Below, piece after piece: positions 1-10,696 of a stretch of 64,000 nucleotides of DNA. The DNA comes from Prorocentrum cordatum (taxonomy: Eukaryota > Sar > Dinophyceae > Prorocentrales > Prorocentraceae): positions 272,335-336,334 of the forward strand of contig CAUYUJ010015010.1 of the NCBI GenBank assembly GCA_963575745.1, read 5' to 3'. Positions within the stretch are counted from its first letter, which is position 1, and each line of letters starts with the position of its first letter. A program made the position numbers and the translations under genes. The notes under the pieces were generated by a model that worked only from the letters and a program-made list of their open reading frames with translations, did not search any database and was not told where the DNA came from.

Positions 1-240
1 TGGTGGCGATGATGACGATGACGACGACGAGGCCAATGACGGCGGCGCGCAGATGGTGATGCTGCTGATGATGCTGATGAAGCTGATGGCGATGGTGATG
101 CTGCTGCTGATGATGATGGCGGTGGTGATACTGTGAGGGTGATGATACGAAATGTGATGACGGATGATGATGATCATGCTGATGCTGATGATGATAACGA
201 TAATGCTGATTACGATGACGTCCCTGTGTCAGCAGTGGAA
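1..240. repeat. GAT/GATGAC-type microsatellite (copy A)
   Basis: Degenerate trinucleotide-based runs (gatgatgctgatgatgatg and similar) fill this stretch and recur almost unchanged at 7,565-7,850. The acidic or Met/Asp-rich reading frames across it are compositional and are not called as genes. From 240 to 1,160 the sequence is the duplicate of 7,850-8,800. It holds no gene I can recognise, only short ORFs shared by both copies. Confidence 0.85.
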
Positions 241-1164
241 GTGATTGGTCTGATGATGGTGGCAATGGAGGCGATTGTTGTTTCGGGCATGTTTTTGCTG
301 AACCTCTACCTTGAAATGCTTCGAACACCTATGAATTTGAAGAGGGTTTCGACACGCGCGCGTGGCGGCGCACGCTTGTGGCCCGCGCGCTATTCTTCGA
401 GACCGGTTCGTGCACTGGGCGCACGCTAGATCAACGCTGATGCACAGCGTGGTGACATGCTAATGCGGGTTCAGGGCGAACTGGCCGAACTCGAATGGTC
501 CCCCCTTAATTTCAGCAGGTGCGTACCTAACGTGCTTGGCCTTTGATTTTGGTATGAGCGCTTGTGCGGACTTAGTGCAGCTGTTGAAAGGAATTCTCGA
601 ATGATTGTCACATGAGATGCACGGGTGCGCGCGTAGTAAATTTTTTAAGTATGGGAGGGGGGGTTCGATGCCAGTTGGGCTGGGGTGGTATGACTTCATG
701 TGGGGAGTGGGCGACAAGGCAGAATCGTGTTTAAACTGCGCTATCCAAATTGGTACCGATGAGTCCAGGGGTGAGAGGGTGACAGACTGTATCCTTATGT
801 TGAAAAAGGAATGTATGTGGTGGAAGCTATGTGGCGCCAGCTCCGCGGTGCAACTAGCGCACGGGGCGCCCACTAGGCGCCCGCGAGCGGACGCAGGCCG
901 CAACCAGGGCCAAATCTAGAACCGCCAACCAGCGCACGAGGCGCCCCAAGCGGCCGCGGGCTGCCCCAGACGGAAATCAGGCGAACAACCCAGCGAACGC
1001 AGCGCCCATGAGGCGCTCGCGGGCTGGGGCGTGGCGGACACGTGGAAATGCATGCCAGTTGCTCGGAAACCGCGAAGGAACTCCCAAGTGCAAGCGCTGC
1101 TTGGGGAACAGGGGCGAAGGGGAAGCACGATCGCGAGGCCGCAGAGTCCTGCGAAGCGCTGGGT

Positions 1165-3055
1165 CTAGGGTCGCTGGCCCGCTCGCGCCGGGCCCGCGGC
1201 GGCGACGGGGGCGGGGAGCGGGGCCTCCGAGGTGATCGCCCCGTCTGACATCGGGAAGATGTGCGTGTAGGGCGGGGGGCTGACGTAGACCAGCGCGATG
1301 AAGGCCGCCATGATGTAGCCGATGTGAATCGCCTTGTTGTGGAAACGCTTGGGGATCTCAAGCGCAGGCGCCGGGGCAGTCTTCTGCCGGCCAAGGCGCA
1401 TGTGCGCGGCGAAGATGGCCACGGCGCTGATGTAGAAGAGGCACCAGCCGAGGGACTGGAAGACCTCGAACTCCATGCGGTAGATGTCGCGGACGCTCGC
1501 CTTGACGCAGTCGGCGTCGTGGACCCAGAAGAGATTCAGCCTCGGCTCCAGCAGGGTGGCCACGTTGATTAGGCACGGTGGCGGGCACAGCTCGCACGGC
1601 TGCGCGTCGCCGAAGCGGAGCTGGAAAAAGTGGATGCTCATGAAGGTCAGCAGCGTGATGCCCGAGATCGCGAGGTTGAGCTTGCCAGAGGCGATGGTGT
1701 AGTTGATCGAGATGTCCCAGGCGCGCCTCAGGCCCACCGCTACGTGGAGCAGCGCGGCGAGCAGGATGTACTTCTCGACGATGTTGGCGTTGAAGCCGAA
1801 ACCCGCCCAGAAGAGGCGGACGTAGAAGTATCCATATCCGTTGAAGTCGTCCGGGCCGAGGAACGCGCGCAGGTTGCCGACTGCGTGGGTGATGATGAAG
1901 ATGAACGTGAACATTGCGGAGCGCGTCGGGCCAATGTGGTCGTTGGTGAACTGGAAGTTCTTCCGGCCGAAGATCGTGAAGAGGACCTCCTTCATGAAGG
2001 CGATGACCATGTAGACCAGAGCCCCGATGGGCCCCAGGACGCGCCCGCACTCGCCCATCCTCTTGTTGCGGTTGTCGTTCGCCAGCTTCCAATCGCGCGC
2101 GCCGTGCCCTCCCGCCGCGGCCGCCGTCGCTGCCGAGGCGCCGGCCGCCGCCGCCGGGGCCGCGCCGCCCCCTGCGCCGAGCGCGCCGGTGGCGGCGGCG
2201 GGGGCGCACTTCGGGATCACGTCCGGAGGATGGATCATGTTGAACTCCTCGGTGGCGCCCTCCCTGGCGAACGCGAGGATGGCCAGCTCGCCTCCGGGGC
2301 GCTGGCTCAGGAACGAGGTCGCGTCGAGCACCTCGCCAGCCGCGACCATCCAGCAGTCAGTCTTGCTGGCGTGCTTGGCCACCTCCTCCATGGAGTAGCC
2401 CTTGACGCCGCCCTTGCCGGCAGGCGCGGCGCCGCCCTTTGCCTTTTCCGCCCTCCGCGCCCTTGTTCATGCCATCCTCGTGCGAGCCGCCCGCGTTCTT
2501 GGGCGCCGTCACCTCGCCGGTGTGGCCTCCGCCAGAGAGGTCCTTGAGGCTCGCGGGCTTGCAGTCCGCGCCCAACGTGCACTTGGTCGCGGCGAGGCCC
2601 TCCGCGCGGCCGAACACCACGCTGTCCAGCAACGAATTGCCCCCTAAGCGATTGTTGCCATCGCCGGCCGCCTCCAGCCCCGGGATGGCCTTGCCGTTGG
2701 CGCCGACGCAGGCGGAGTCCGCGTCGATCTCGAGGCCGCCCATGCAGTAGTGGATCACTGGCAAGATGATGGCCGCGTAGAAGGGCTCGCTCTTCACCGC
2801 GGGGCCGTCGATCACGTTGTGGTTGAACTTCTTGCCCGAACCCGTCTTACCGCTGGCCTCGTCCCAAGACTTGCCGCTGTGGTATGCCGGGAATGAGCTG
2901 CCGTCCGGGCCCTTCTCGGTCTTCTTACCAGCCTCGAAATGCCCCTTGTGAGTCTGCTCCAGCACAGAAATGGGAACGCCCATGTCCTTAGCGAGCGCCT
3001 CGCCAGTCACGTAGAACTTCATGGCGCCGCGGCCAGTGCAGCGCTTGCAGCGCCA
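1165..3055 (-). pseudogene. Fumarate reductase-cytochrome b5-cytochrome b558 fusion, decayed copy 1
   Basis: This is the downstream relative of the intact 949-residue gene at 8,807-11,656. It begins only at the middle of the flavoprotein (WRCKRC..GRGAMKFY), so the FAD Rossmann half is absent. One extra T near 2,444-2,447 shifts the frame between the flavoprotein and the cytochrome b5 domain. The first b5 heme-ligand motif HPGG has become RPGG (around 2,300). A deletion replaces the conserved GLYAAGEVAGGVHGNNR stretch with GLEAAGDGNNR. The b558 part is still open to a stop at 1,165 and keeps its four intramembrane histidines. The frameshift, lost heme ligand and missing half together indicate a pseudogene. 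A shorter expressed protein from the 3' half cannot be excluded. Confidence 0.85.
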
Positions 3056-3522
3056 GCTGCATGCGCTCGAAGGCCCAGTCCAGGATCTCGCATGTGGACC
3101 TGTGCTGGACAGGTTCGTGGACCGCGTCAACGTGGTATACAGTTCAACGTCGTAGAAGTGAATTCGCCCGGCTTCGAGCCCCAGCAGGCCAGCGCGCCGC
3201 AACAAAAGAGCCAGCCTCCCGCCAACCAACGCTGTGGTAGGGGCGGATTCCGAGGGCACCCAGTCGCGCCGACCCGCAGGGGCCGCCGAGGCGGCGCAGG
3301 CCCAGGCGGCGAAAGCCGCCGAGGCGGCACGGGAACAAGCCGCCTGGAGCCACAACCAAAAATGACGATCAGGATGATGACGCACTGGTAGCGGTAGACT
3401 GGTAGCTTCGGCAACATCAAAACTTGGATCCACCCCCTCATACTGCGACGAACCACACTATATATAATCCAAAGGCCACCAAGCTCGCTTCTGAAATTCG
3501 AGACTACATATCGAAAGTCTCA

Positions 3523-4356
3523 CTATCGCTTCTTCCTCCGCTGCTTGGGCTGACCGCCACCGTCGCCTCCCATCGCATCGTCCTCCTCCTCGTCCTCCTC
3601 CTCTCCCTTGGCGCCGCCTTTCTTTCGGAGGCTCATGGGCCCTTTGATCGTCGGCCCGTCCTGCGCGTGCATCGAAGCGATCTGGGTGGACTTGGATGCG
3701 GTAGATTTGTTGGCGCGACTCCAGTCGATCACAATAGCGAGGGCCTGATGGAATTTCCCTGCCTCTTCGCTGAGATGGTCGGAGCGCAGCGCCCCCCACG
3801 CCCGCGGCCGCCCGTCGCGCGGCCCCCTGCGCTCTGACTTCACGCGGAACACCAGGAGATTGACTTGCGTGACCACCAACCCAGCCAGCCACTTGGCCAT
3901 CTCCTTCGGCGCCCCCGCGTCCTGAGGAACGGCCTCGTTGATCTCCCCCATCAAGTGGGCGAACAACAGCGAGCGCAGTGAGCCGCGAGGGTGAGGTGGG
4001 ATGCTGGGCACATCCTTCTTGGCAGCCTTGGCCTCCGAAACCTGCTTCTCGTGCGTTTCCTGACGTGTTGTCTCCGCTGCTCTGTGAGCGTCGCGGAGCT
4101 GGGCCACCTTCGCCTTCTCCGCTTCTCCTCGTGCGATAAAGACAAATGACGAGCGGTCCTCGAGCAGGTGAATCGAACGTTCGCGCTGGTGAAGAACGTT
4201 TTCCACTGCCCGAAGCCTGTTCTGTAGCGTGCCACTCTTCTTGCCAGAGCCCTTGCCCTGCTCCCCGCCGGCGCCCTCCTTGCCCGCCGCTGCCAGGGCC
4301 GCGCCGAGAGCGTCGGCCACGGTAGTAGAGGTGGCAGAGGTACAGGAGGAAGACAC
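3523..4356 (-). pseudogene. Coiled-coil/basic module downstream of the LINE RT (277 residues)
   Basis: This frame has an Ala/Gly-rich start. A heptad-like segment follows (LQNRLRAVENVL, then HLLEDRSSFVF, then AEKAKVAQLRDAHR, then ETHEKQ). A segment beginning VNLLVFRVKSERR comes next, and then an acidic run and a basic tail (PKQRRKKR). The heptad segment is recognisably the same as VRNIERAMVSHERDLHELQD..SFAIF..DEAAKNEVPQLRGAWR..ESHKE in the element at 29-34 kb. The module is therefore a constant part of this LINE family. Its function is unknown; a chaperone or ORF1-like role is only a guess. Confidence 0.6.
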
Positions 4357-4367
4357 TCAGCATATGC

Positions 4368-4781
4368 TTATTGCGGAACCCTGAGCCCTGCGGCGACACG
4401 GCGTCCATAACGCTGTGCGCGGCGCGCTCGCATGGCTCTCTCATGGGCGAAGGTCAGTTCACAATGTTGGCATGCAACCGTCCACTGGGCAATAACATTG
4501 GCTGGCGCTGAGGTGGTCAGCTTTCTCAAGACCTGCTTCTGATGCTCCGAATATGGCATGCTCTTGCAATTATATCTGTGCGTTCTGGTAGAAAAGAACT
4601 CATGGCACCATGTGCACTCGAACTTACCTGCTGTTTTAGCCGCCGATGTGCGTGTACATATACGTGTGTCGCTCGATGCTGCTCGCTTATAGTAGTTCCG
4701 AGGCGCTCGCTTCTTGGTCGGGGCTCGGCTCGCTTGCTTATGTGCCATGCGTTTGTGATCAGCTCGTGTGTGTCCTACCAC
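4368..4781 (-). pseudogene. LINE zinc-finger region (C-x2-C...H-x4-C)
   Basis: A Lys/Arg-rich leader precedes FECTWCHEFFSTRTHRYNC (about 4,553-4,640), with a second possible Cys/His cluster, ACQHCELTFAHERAMR. The finger is closely matched by LTCPYCLKQIHSAMHRYKC in the element at 29-34 kb, also between RT and coiled-coil modules. Nucleic-acid binding is the usual role of such fingers in LINE ORF2 proteins. The frame ends at 4,368 and the coiled-coil module continues in another frame. Confidence 0.6.
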
Positions 4782-5884
4782 ATATGCTTCAGCTCCTGGG
4801 GTTTGGCGTTTAAGACGTCGTCGAACTCGTAGTGGTGCTGCTGCTGGTGCTGCTGCGCTCGCTGCTGGTGCTGCCGCGCTCGCTGCTGGTGTCGCTGAGC
4901 GCGCTGGCGCTGGAGGCGGCTACCTGCTGATATACATGGGGGCCGCACTTCCGACGAACGCGACGAGCAGGGCGGGGGACAGCAGCAGGAGGAGGTGGTG
5001 GAAGGGGGGCCACGACAATACTTCTTATGAGCATTCATGTCCGAAAACCAACGTGAACATGACAAGCGCTGTTTTTGTCCTTGTACAACTGCGCAAGTAC
5101 TTCCAACTGGCTTCCTCACACGCGAGCGCAGGTGAGACCTGATGTTGGAAAACCAGCCTCGGCACCTCGAGCACTGAGCTCGTCCTCGATCGTCCAACGT
5201 TTGAAGTGCCACAACTGCTTGACTGTCCACAACAGTGAGCGGTCCATGGCGTCGGTGCTGCCACGTGCCCATCTCATTTTTAGCACGGTACTTGGCGACA
5301 ACGAGCTTAGATCCATGAGCGAAATCACGCGCAATCGATAACCAGACCTGCTGGGCATTCGCCTCCTGGTGCCCGAGGGCTGTGACAACTTCCACAATGC
5401 GAGTCCAATATGTGTCTCGCAGGTACCTTCGACGTTTGTGAGGCTGTCGCAAGGAAGCCGCCGCCACAAGACCAAGTACCTGACGCTCGACTCGCTCTGG
5501 TGCATATCGTGCAAAATGTCCTATGTAACCCAACTGCTTCTTCACGATCATGGTCTCGACGTCGCCCAAACCGGTGCTCAATCTGATATCCACCATCGTG
5601 TACTGTCCCTCCATGTCGCGAAGGGTACCGAACTTGGCACGCGAGTCGTAGCTAACTCCACGGAGCACGCGATTGAGAAAGGATCTGTATTGGTCCAGCT
5701 CGGTTTGCGAGAACGTGCGGATCTCGGCGCCGAACAATAATGCTGCATACACAGTGGCCCTGCACACCTGCGCTCGTAATCGTCGTGTAATCCCCAATCG
5801 CGGCAATTTTCGATAAAGAGGTCTCCAGATGTTGCGGGCTGCCTCGGGTCTCTTGGCCGTATCCGTTGTGCAGCTGCCATCCAA
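4775..5884 (-). pseudogene. RT C-terminal (thumb/connection) region with zinc-binding motifs
   Basis: The frame contains IWRPLYRKLPRLGI, then RATVYAALLFGAE, then YRSFLNRVLRGVSYDS and VKKQLGYIGHFARYAPERVER. This series is typical of the region after the palm in LINE RTs. It is followed by Cys/His pairs (CSRCRGWFSNIRSHLRSR; LSCSRWFSDMNAHKKYC), which look like degenerate CCHC/CCHH knuckles, and by a Gln/His-rich low-complexity end. It continues the palm fragment after a frameshift. No full-length RT survives here. Confidence 0.7.
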
Positions 5885-6112
5885 GGCAGAGCGGTACCTT
5901 TCTTACCGATGGCGACGCGTTCCGTCTTACCCTGGTGGGCGATCTCGCCGATGGACGCGAGGATGTCGATGGCCTGCTTCTCTACTGCCTTCGCGTACGT
6001 CTGCTTCGTGACCAAGTTGGCGTCGTCGGCGAAGCCCAATACATTGATGATCAGCTCGACGATGCCGTACGACTCCTTCTGGTCGGGCGGGGATGTAGCA
6101 CTCAAAACCTGC
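5845..6112 (-). pseudogene. Reverse transcriptase palm fragment (FADD motif)
   Basis: The minus-strand frame reads ELIINVLGFADDANLV followed by KQAIDILASIGEIAHQGKTE. The FADD box (plus-strand 6,024-6,035) is the usual catalytic motif of non-LTR retrotransposon RTs, with the expected hydrophobic strand before it. Upstream RT motifs are missing because the frame enters the (CGA)n repeat. A frameshift near 5,830-5,880 separates it from the RT C-terminal part. This is family-level recognition by eye. Confidence 0.75.
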
Positions 6113-6132
6113 GCGTTCAGGCTGGGGTCGAC

Positions 6133-6625
6133 GGGGACGGGACGCCGCCGACGACGACGACGACGCCGACGAATACGACGACGACGCCGACGCCGACGAC
6201 GACGACGTCGCCAACGAACACGACGACGACGAAGGACGAGGAGGGAGGACGACGACGGCGGCAACGAAGACGACGACGACGACGAGGGAGGAGGGAGGAA
6301 AACGACGACGCGAACGACGAAGAAGGAGGGAGGGCGGCGACGCCGACAACGGCAACGACGAGGGAGGAGGGAAGGCGACGACGACGACGACGACGACGAC
6401 GGCGACGAAATAGAAGGGACGACGACGAGATGCCGACGACGGACGACGACGACGACGAGGGAGGAGGAAGGACGACCACGTCTACAACGACGACGGAAAC
6501 GACGACGACACCAAAGAGGAGGAGGAGGAGGACGACGACGACGAGGAAAGATAGAGGACGACGGCGACGACGACGACGACGAGGTAGGAGGGAGGACGGC
6601 GACGATGACGACGACGACGCAAGAG
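6133..6625. repeat. (CGA/GAC)n degenerate trinucleotide array 1
   Basis: About 490 bp of CGA/GAC units interrupted by GAGGGAGGAGGAAG blocks. Long open frames on both strands (Arg/Thr/Asp or Ser/Val repeats) are artefacts of the trinucleotide period. Two further arrays with the same interruptions lie at 12,145-12,780 and 13,685-14,470. Each ends in the same sequence, AAGAGCGCGCGCACGCTTTT, so the array and its flank move or duplicate together. Confidence 0.9.
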
Positions 6626-6639
6626 CGCGCGCACGCTTT

Positions 6640-7075
6640 TGATGAAAACCCGTGTTGCGAAACCTTGTGTTTTTGTATGTTTTTTGGACACTCGGTTTTG
6701 AGATCCTTCCGATACCGAAGGTTTTTGAAGGATTTCGGCATGCGCGCGCGACGACGCGCGCGCGCGTGCACTTCGTCCCATTTGTTGCAGAGGATTCTCG
6801 CGTCGGCACGCGCGCAAGGGCGTTCGAACGATTTCGATATGCGCGCGCGCGAAGTCCTTTTGGCATTTTTTCCAAAAAAAATTTTTTTGACAAAAAAAAA
6901 AAAAAAAAAAGATTTCACAAGAGCGTTCGCGTAATTTTTGTTGGAGAATGAGTGTTGCCAAACCATGTGTCTTTGTATGTTCTTTGGGAACTCGATTTTG
7001 AAATCCTTCCGATACCGAAAGTTTTTGAAGGATTTCGGCATGCGCGCGCGACGACGCGCGCGCACATTACTGAAA
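6640..7075. repeat. Dispersed repeat with (CG)n hairpin, two copies
   Basis: Two copies of a roughly 130-bp repeat: TTGCGAAACC-TGTGTTTTTGTATG, then GAAATCCTTCCGATACCGAA, then GGATTTCGGCATGCGCGCGC-GACGA-CGCGCGCGCG. The last part can fold into a GC-only hairpin of about 13 bp. Further copies lie at 12,800-12,930, 13,100-13,230, 14,500-14,625, 16,450-16,590 and 20,300-20,430. From 7,075 to 7,565 I see no gene; there is a G-run at 7,130-7,142. Confidence 0.85.
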
Positions 7076-7564
7076 CCTTTGATGTTTGATAAGTGGGTGC
7101 GCGCGCATAAAACTTTTTGCTGAATGCGGCGGGGGGGGGGGGGCGATACCGGCCCGCCCCTGGGATAGTGCAATTTCGTATTTTGGATGGACGACGGGAC
7201 AGAACTATATGTATGGTTAGATCCGGTGGGGGTGGGGGGTGGTAGAACCTATTTCTTTTTAGACAGGAGAATCTACCTGGCAGAACTTGTCAATGCTCGC
7301 GCAAACATCCAAACCGTCCCATCCGCATGTTTTTGGATAGAAACCACGCGGCCGCGACTGCATCAACGGATTGGCACATGCTACCGCATCTGTACGACCG
7401 CGCTGGCGCGCGCACGCTCGCGCGCAGGGCTACCAGCTTGTTTGGCACAACTGATGCGGCCACAGCAACGCTTACCGGTGGACAATTCCCAGTGCCTCTG
7501 AATGACGGCGCTAGCGCGCGAGCACTTCAGCGCGGGTCGGTGACTCGGGTGGGCGCGGTGCCAT

Positions 7565-7860
7565 GATGACGTTGGCAACAGCGGCAACGATGATGAAAGT
7601 ACTGGTGGTGGTGGTGGCGATGATGACGATGACGACGACGAGGCCAATGACGGCGGCGCGCAGATGCTGGTGATGATGCTGATGATGCTGATGAAGCTGA
7701 TGGCGATGGTGATGCTGCTGGTGATGATGGTGACGATGATGATAGTATGATGGTGATGATACGAAATATGATGACGGATGATGCTGATGATGATGATGAT
7801 CATGCTGATGCTGATGATGATAACGATAATGATGATTACGGTCGTCCCTGTGTCAGCAGT
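7565..7860. repeat. GAT/GATGAC-type microsatellite (copy B)
   Basis: This is the counterpart of 1-240, slightly longer. It is followed by about 950 bp of non-coding sequence (7,860-8,800) that duplicates 240-1,160. No gene is recognised in that stretch. Confidence 0.85.
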
Positions 7861-10696
7861 GAAAGTGATTGGTCTGATGATGGTGGCAATGGAGGCGATT
7901 GTTGTTTCGGACATGTTGTTTGCTGTAGTTCTACCCTGGAATGCTTCGAACACCTATGAATTCGGAAAAGGGTTTCGACACGCGCGCGTGGCGGCGCACG
8001 CTTGTGGCCCGCACACTATTCTTTGACACGGGTTCGTGCACTGGGCGTATGCTAGATCAACGCTGATGCACAGCGTGGTGACATGATAATGCGGGTTCAG
8101 GGCGAACTGGCCAAACTGGAATGGTCCCCCCTTAATTACAGCAAGTGCATACCTAACGTGTTTGGCCTCAGATTTTGGTATGAGCGCTTGTGTGGACTTG
8201 GTGCATCTGTTGAATGGAATTCTCGAATGATTGTCACATGAGGTGCACGGGTGCGCGCATTTTATATTTTTTAAGTATGAGGGGGGGTTCGATACCAGTT
8301 GGGCTGGGATGGTATGACTTCATGTGGGGAGTGGGCGATAAGGCAGAATCGTGTTTAAACAGTACTATCCAAATTGGTACCGGTGAGTCCAGGGGTGAGA
8401 GGGTGACAGACTGTATCCTTATGTTGAAAAGGGAATGTATGTGGTGGAAGCTATGTGGTGCCAGCTCCGTGGTGCAGCTAGCGCACGGGGCGCCCGCTAG
8501 GCGCCCGCGAGCGGACGCAGGCCGCAACCAGGAGCAAATCTAGAATCGCCAACCAGCGCACGAGGCGCCCCAAGCGGCCACGGGCTGCCCCAGACAGGGA
8601 TCAGGCGAACAACCCAGCGAACGCAACGCCCATGAGGCGTTCACGGGCTGGGACGTGGCGGACACCTGGAAATACATGCCAGTTGCTCGGAAATCGCGAC
8701 GGAACTCCCAAGTGCAAGCGCTGCTTGGGGAACAGGGGCGAAGGAGAAGCACGATCGAGAGGCCGCAGAGTGCTGCGAAGCGCTGGGTCTTGGGTCGCTA
8801 GCCCGCTCACGCCGGGCCCGCGGCGGCGACGGGGACGGGGAGCGGGGCCTCTGGGGTGATCGCCCCGTCGGACATCGGGAAGATGTGCGTGTAGAGCGGG
8901 AAGCTGACGTAGACCAACGCGATGAAGGCCGTCATGATGTAGCCGATGTGAATCGCCTTGTTGTGGAAGCGCTTGGGGATCTCGAGCGCAGGCGCCGGGA
9001 CAGCCTTCTGCCAGCCAAGGCACATGTGCGTGGCGAAGATGGCCACGGCGCTGATGTAGAAGAGGCACCAGCCGAGGGACTGGAAGACCTCGAACTCCAT
9101 GCGGTAGATGTCGCGGACGCTCGCCTTGACGCAGTCGGCGTCGTGGACCCAGAAGAGATTCAGCCTCAGCTCCAGCAGGGTGGCCACGTTGATGAGGTAC
9201 GGTGGCGGGCACAGCTCGAACGGCTGCGTGTCGCCGAAGCGGAACTGGAAGAGGTGGATGCTCATGAAGGTCAGCAGCGTGATGCCCGAGATCGCGAGGT
9301 TGAGCTTGCCAGAGGCGATGGTGTAGTTGATCGAGATGTCCCAGGTGCGCTTCAGGCCCACCGCTACGTGGAGCAGCGCGGCGAGCAGGATGTACTCCTC
9401 CACGATGTTGGCGTTGAAGCCGAAGCCCGTCCAGTAGAGGCGGACGTAGAAGTATCCATATCCGTTGAAGTCGTCCGGGCCGAGGAACACGTGCAGGTTG
9501 CCGACTGCGTGGATGATGATGAAGATGAACATGAACATTGCGGAGCGCGTCAGGCCAATGCGGTCGTTGGTGAACTGGAAGTTCTTCTGGCCGAAGATCG
9601 TGAAGAGGACCTCCTTCATGAAGGCGATGACCATGTAGACCAGAGCCCCGATGGGCCCCGGGACGCGCCCGTACTCGCCCATCCTCTTGTTGCGGTTGTC
9701 GTTCGCCAACTTCCAGTCGCGCGCGCCGTGCTCTCCCGCCGCGGCCGCCGTCGCTGCCGGGGCGCCGGCCGCCGCCGCCGGGGCCGCGCCGCCCCCTGCG
9801 CCGAGCACGCCGATGGCGGCGTCGGGGGCGTACTTCGGGATCACGTCAGGAGGATGGATCATGTTGAACTCCTCGGTGGCGTCCTTCCCGGCGAACGTGA
9901 GGATGGCCAGCTCGCCTCCAGGGTGCTGGCTCAGGAACGAGGTCACGTCGAGCACCTCGCCAGCCACGACCACCCAGCAGTCAGTCTTGCTGGTGTGCTT
10001 GGCCACCTCCTCCATGGAGTAGCCCTTGACGCCGCCCTTGCCGGCGGGCGCGGCGCCGCCCTTTGCCTTTCCGCCCTCCGCGCCCTTGTTCATGCCATCC
10101 TCGTACGAGCCGCCCGCGTTCTTGGACGCCGTCACCTCGCCGGTGAGGCCTCCGCCAGAGAGGTCCTTGAGGCTCACGTGCTTGCAGTCCGCGCCCAACA
10201 TGTACTTGGTCGCGGCGAGGCCCGCCACGCGGCCGAACACCACGCAGTCCAGCAACGAATTGCCCCCCAAGCGATTGTTGCCGTGCACGCCGCCGGCGAC
10301 CTCGCCGGCCGCGTAGAGCCCCGGGATTGCCTTGCCGTTGGCGCCGACGCAGGCGGAGTCCGTGTCGATCTCGAGGCCGCCCATGCAGTAGTGTATCACT
10401 GGCGTGATGATGGCCACGTAGAAGGGCTCGCTCTTCACCGCGGGGCCGTCGATCACGTTGTGGTAGAACTTCTTGCCCGAACCAGTCTTACCGCTGGCCT
10501 CGTCCCAAGACTTACCGCTGGGGTAGGCCGGGAATGAGCCGCCGTCCGGGTCCTTCTCGGTCTTCTTAGCGGCCTCGAAATGCTCCTTGTGAGTCTGCTC
10601 CAGCACGGAAACGGGAACGCCCATGTCCTTGGCGAGCGCCTCGCCAGTCTCGTAAAACTTCATGACGCCGCGGCCGGTGTAATGCTTGCAGTGCCA
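7612..10696. repeat. Segmental duplication, copy B
   Basis: Collinear partner of 1-3,055. It contains the 3' two-thirds of the intact fumarate-reductase-like gene. Copy B continues beyond the WHCK codons (10,685-10,696) into the FAD domain, whereas copy A stops there. Confidence 0.85.

Larger units (their letters stand above)
1..3055. repeat. Segmental duplication, copy A (partner 7,612-10,696)
   Basis: The window opens inside a block that matches 7,612-10,696 in order and orientation: GAT-type microsatellite, about 900 bp of non-coding DNA, then a minus-strand fumarate-reductase-like gene. The coordinate offset stays near 7,611-7,642 throughout, so there are few net indels. The right boundary is abrupt at 3,055, inside the flavoprotein codons for WHCK/WRCK. 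The left boundary lies outside the window. Confidence 0.85.
3056..6115 (-). mobile_element. LINE-1 of this window: 5'-truncated non-LTR retrotransposon remnant
   Basis: On the minus strand this block reads, in order: an RT palm fragment with the FADD catalytic motif, the RT C-terminal region, Cys/His zinc-finger motifs, and a coiled-coil/basic module. It is broken by at least two frameshifts, and its 5' side runs into a (CGA)n array at about 6,130. The same order of modules occurs in the element at 29,050-34,622. The 3' limit is placed where the flavoprotein homology of copy 1 begins (3,055). The 470 bp between the last module and that point hold no recognisable gene. The exact 3' end is inferred. 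Confidence 0.7.

Noticed and set aside
5909-6934. Open frames of 250-530 codons across the CGA arrays (also 12.1-13.0 kb and 13.6-14.6 kb)
   Set aside because: They consist of Arg/Thr/Asp or Ser/Val/Arg repeats dictated by a trinucleotide period and exist in several frames on both strands.
8885-10537. A 550-codon plus-strand frame opposite the intact fusion gene (and a similar one at 39,289-40,218)
   Set aside because: Antisense shadow of a GC-rich coding strand; the minus frame has all conserved domain motifs.
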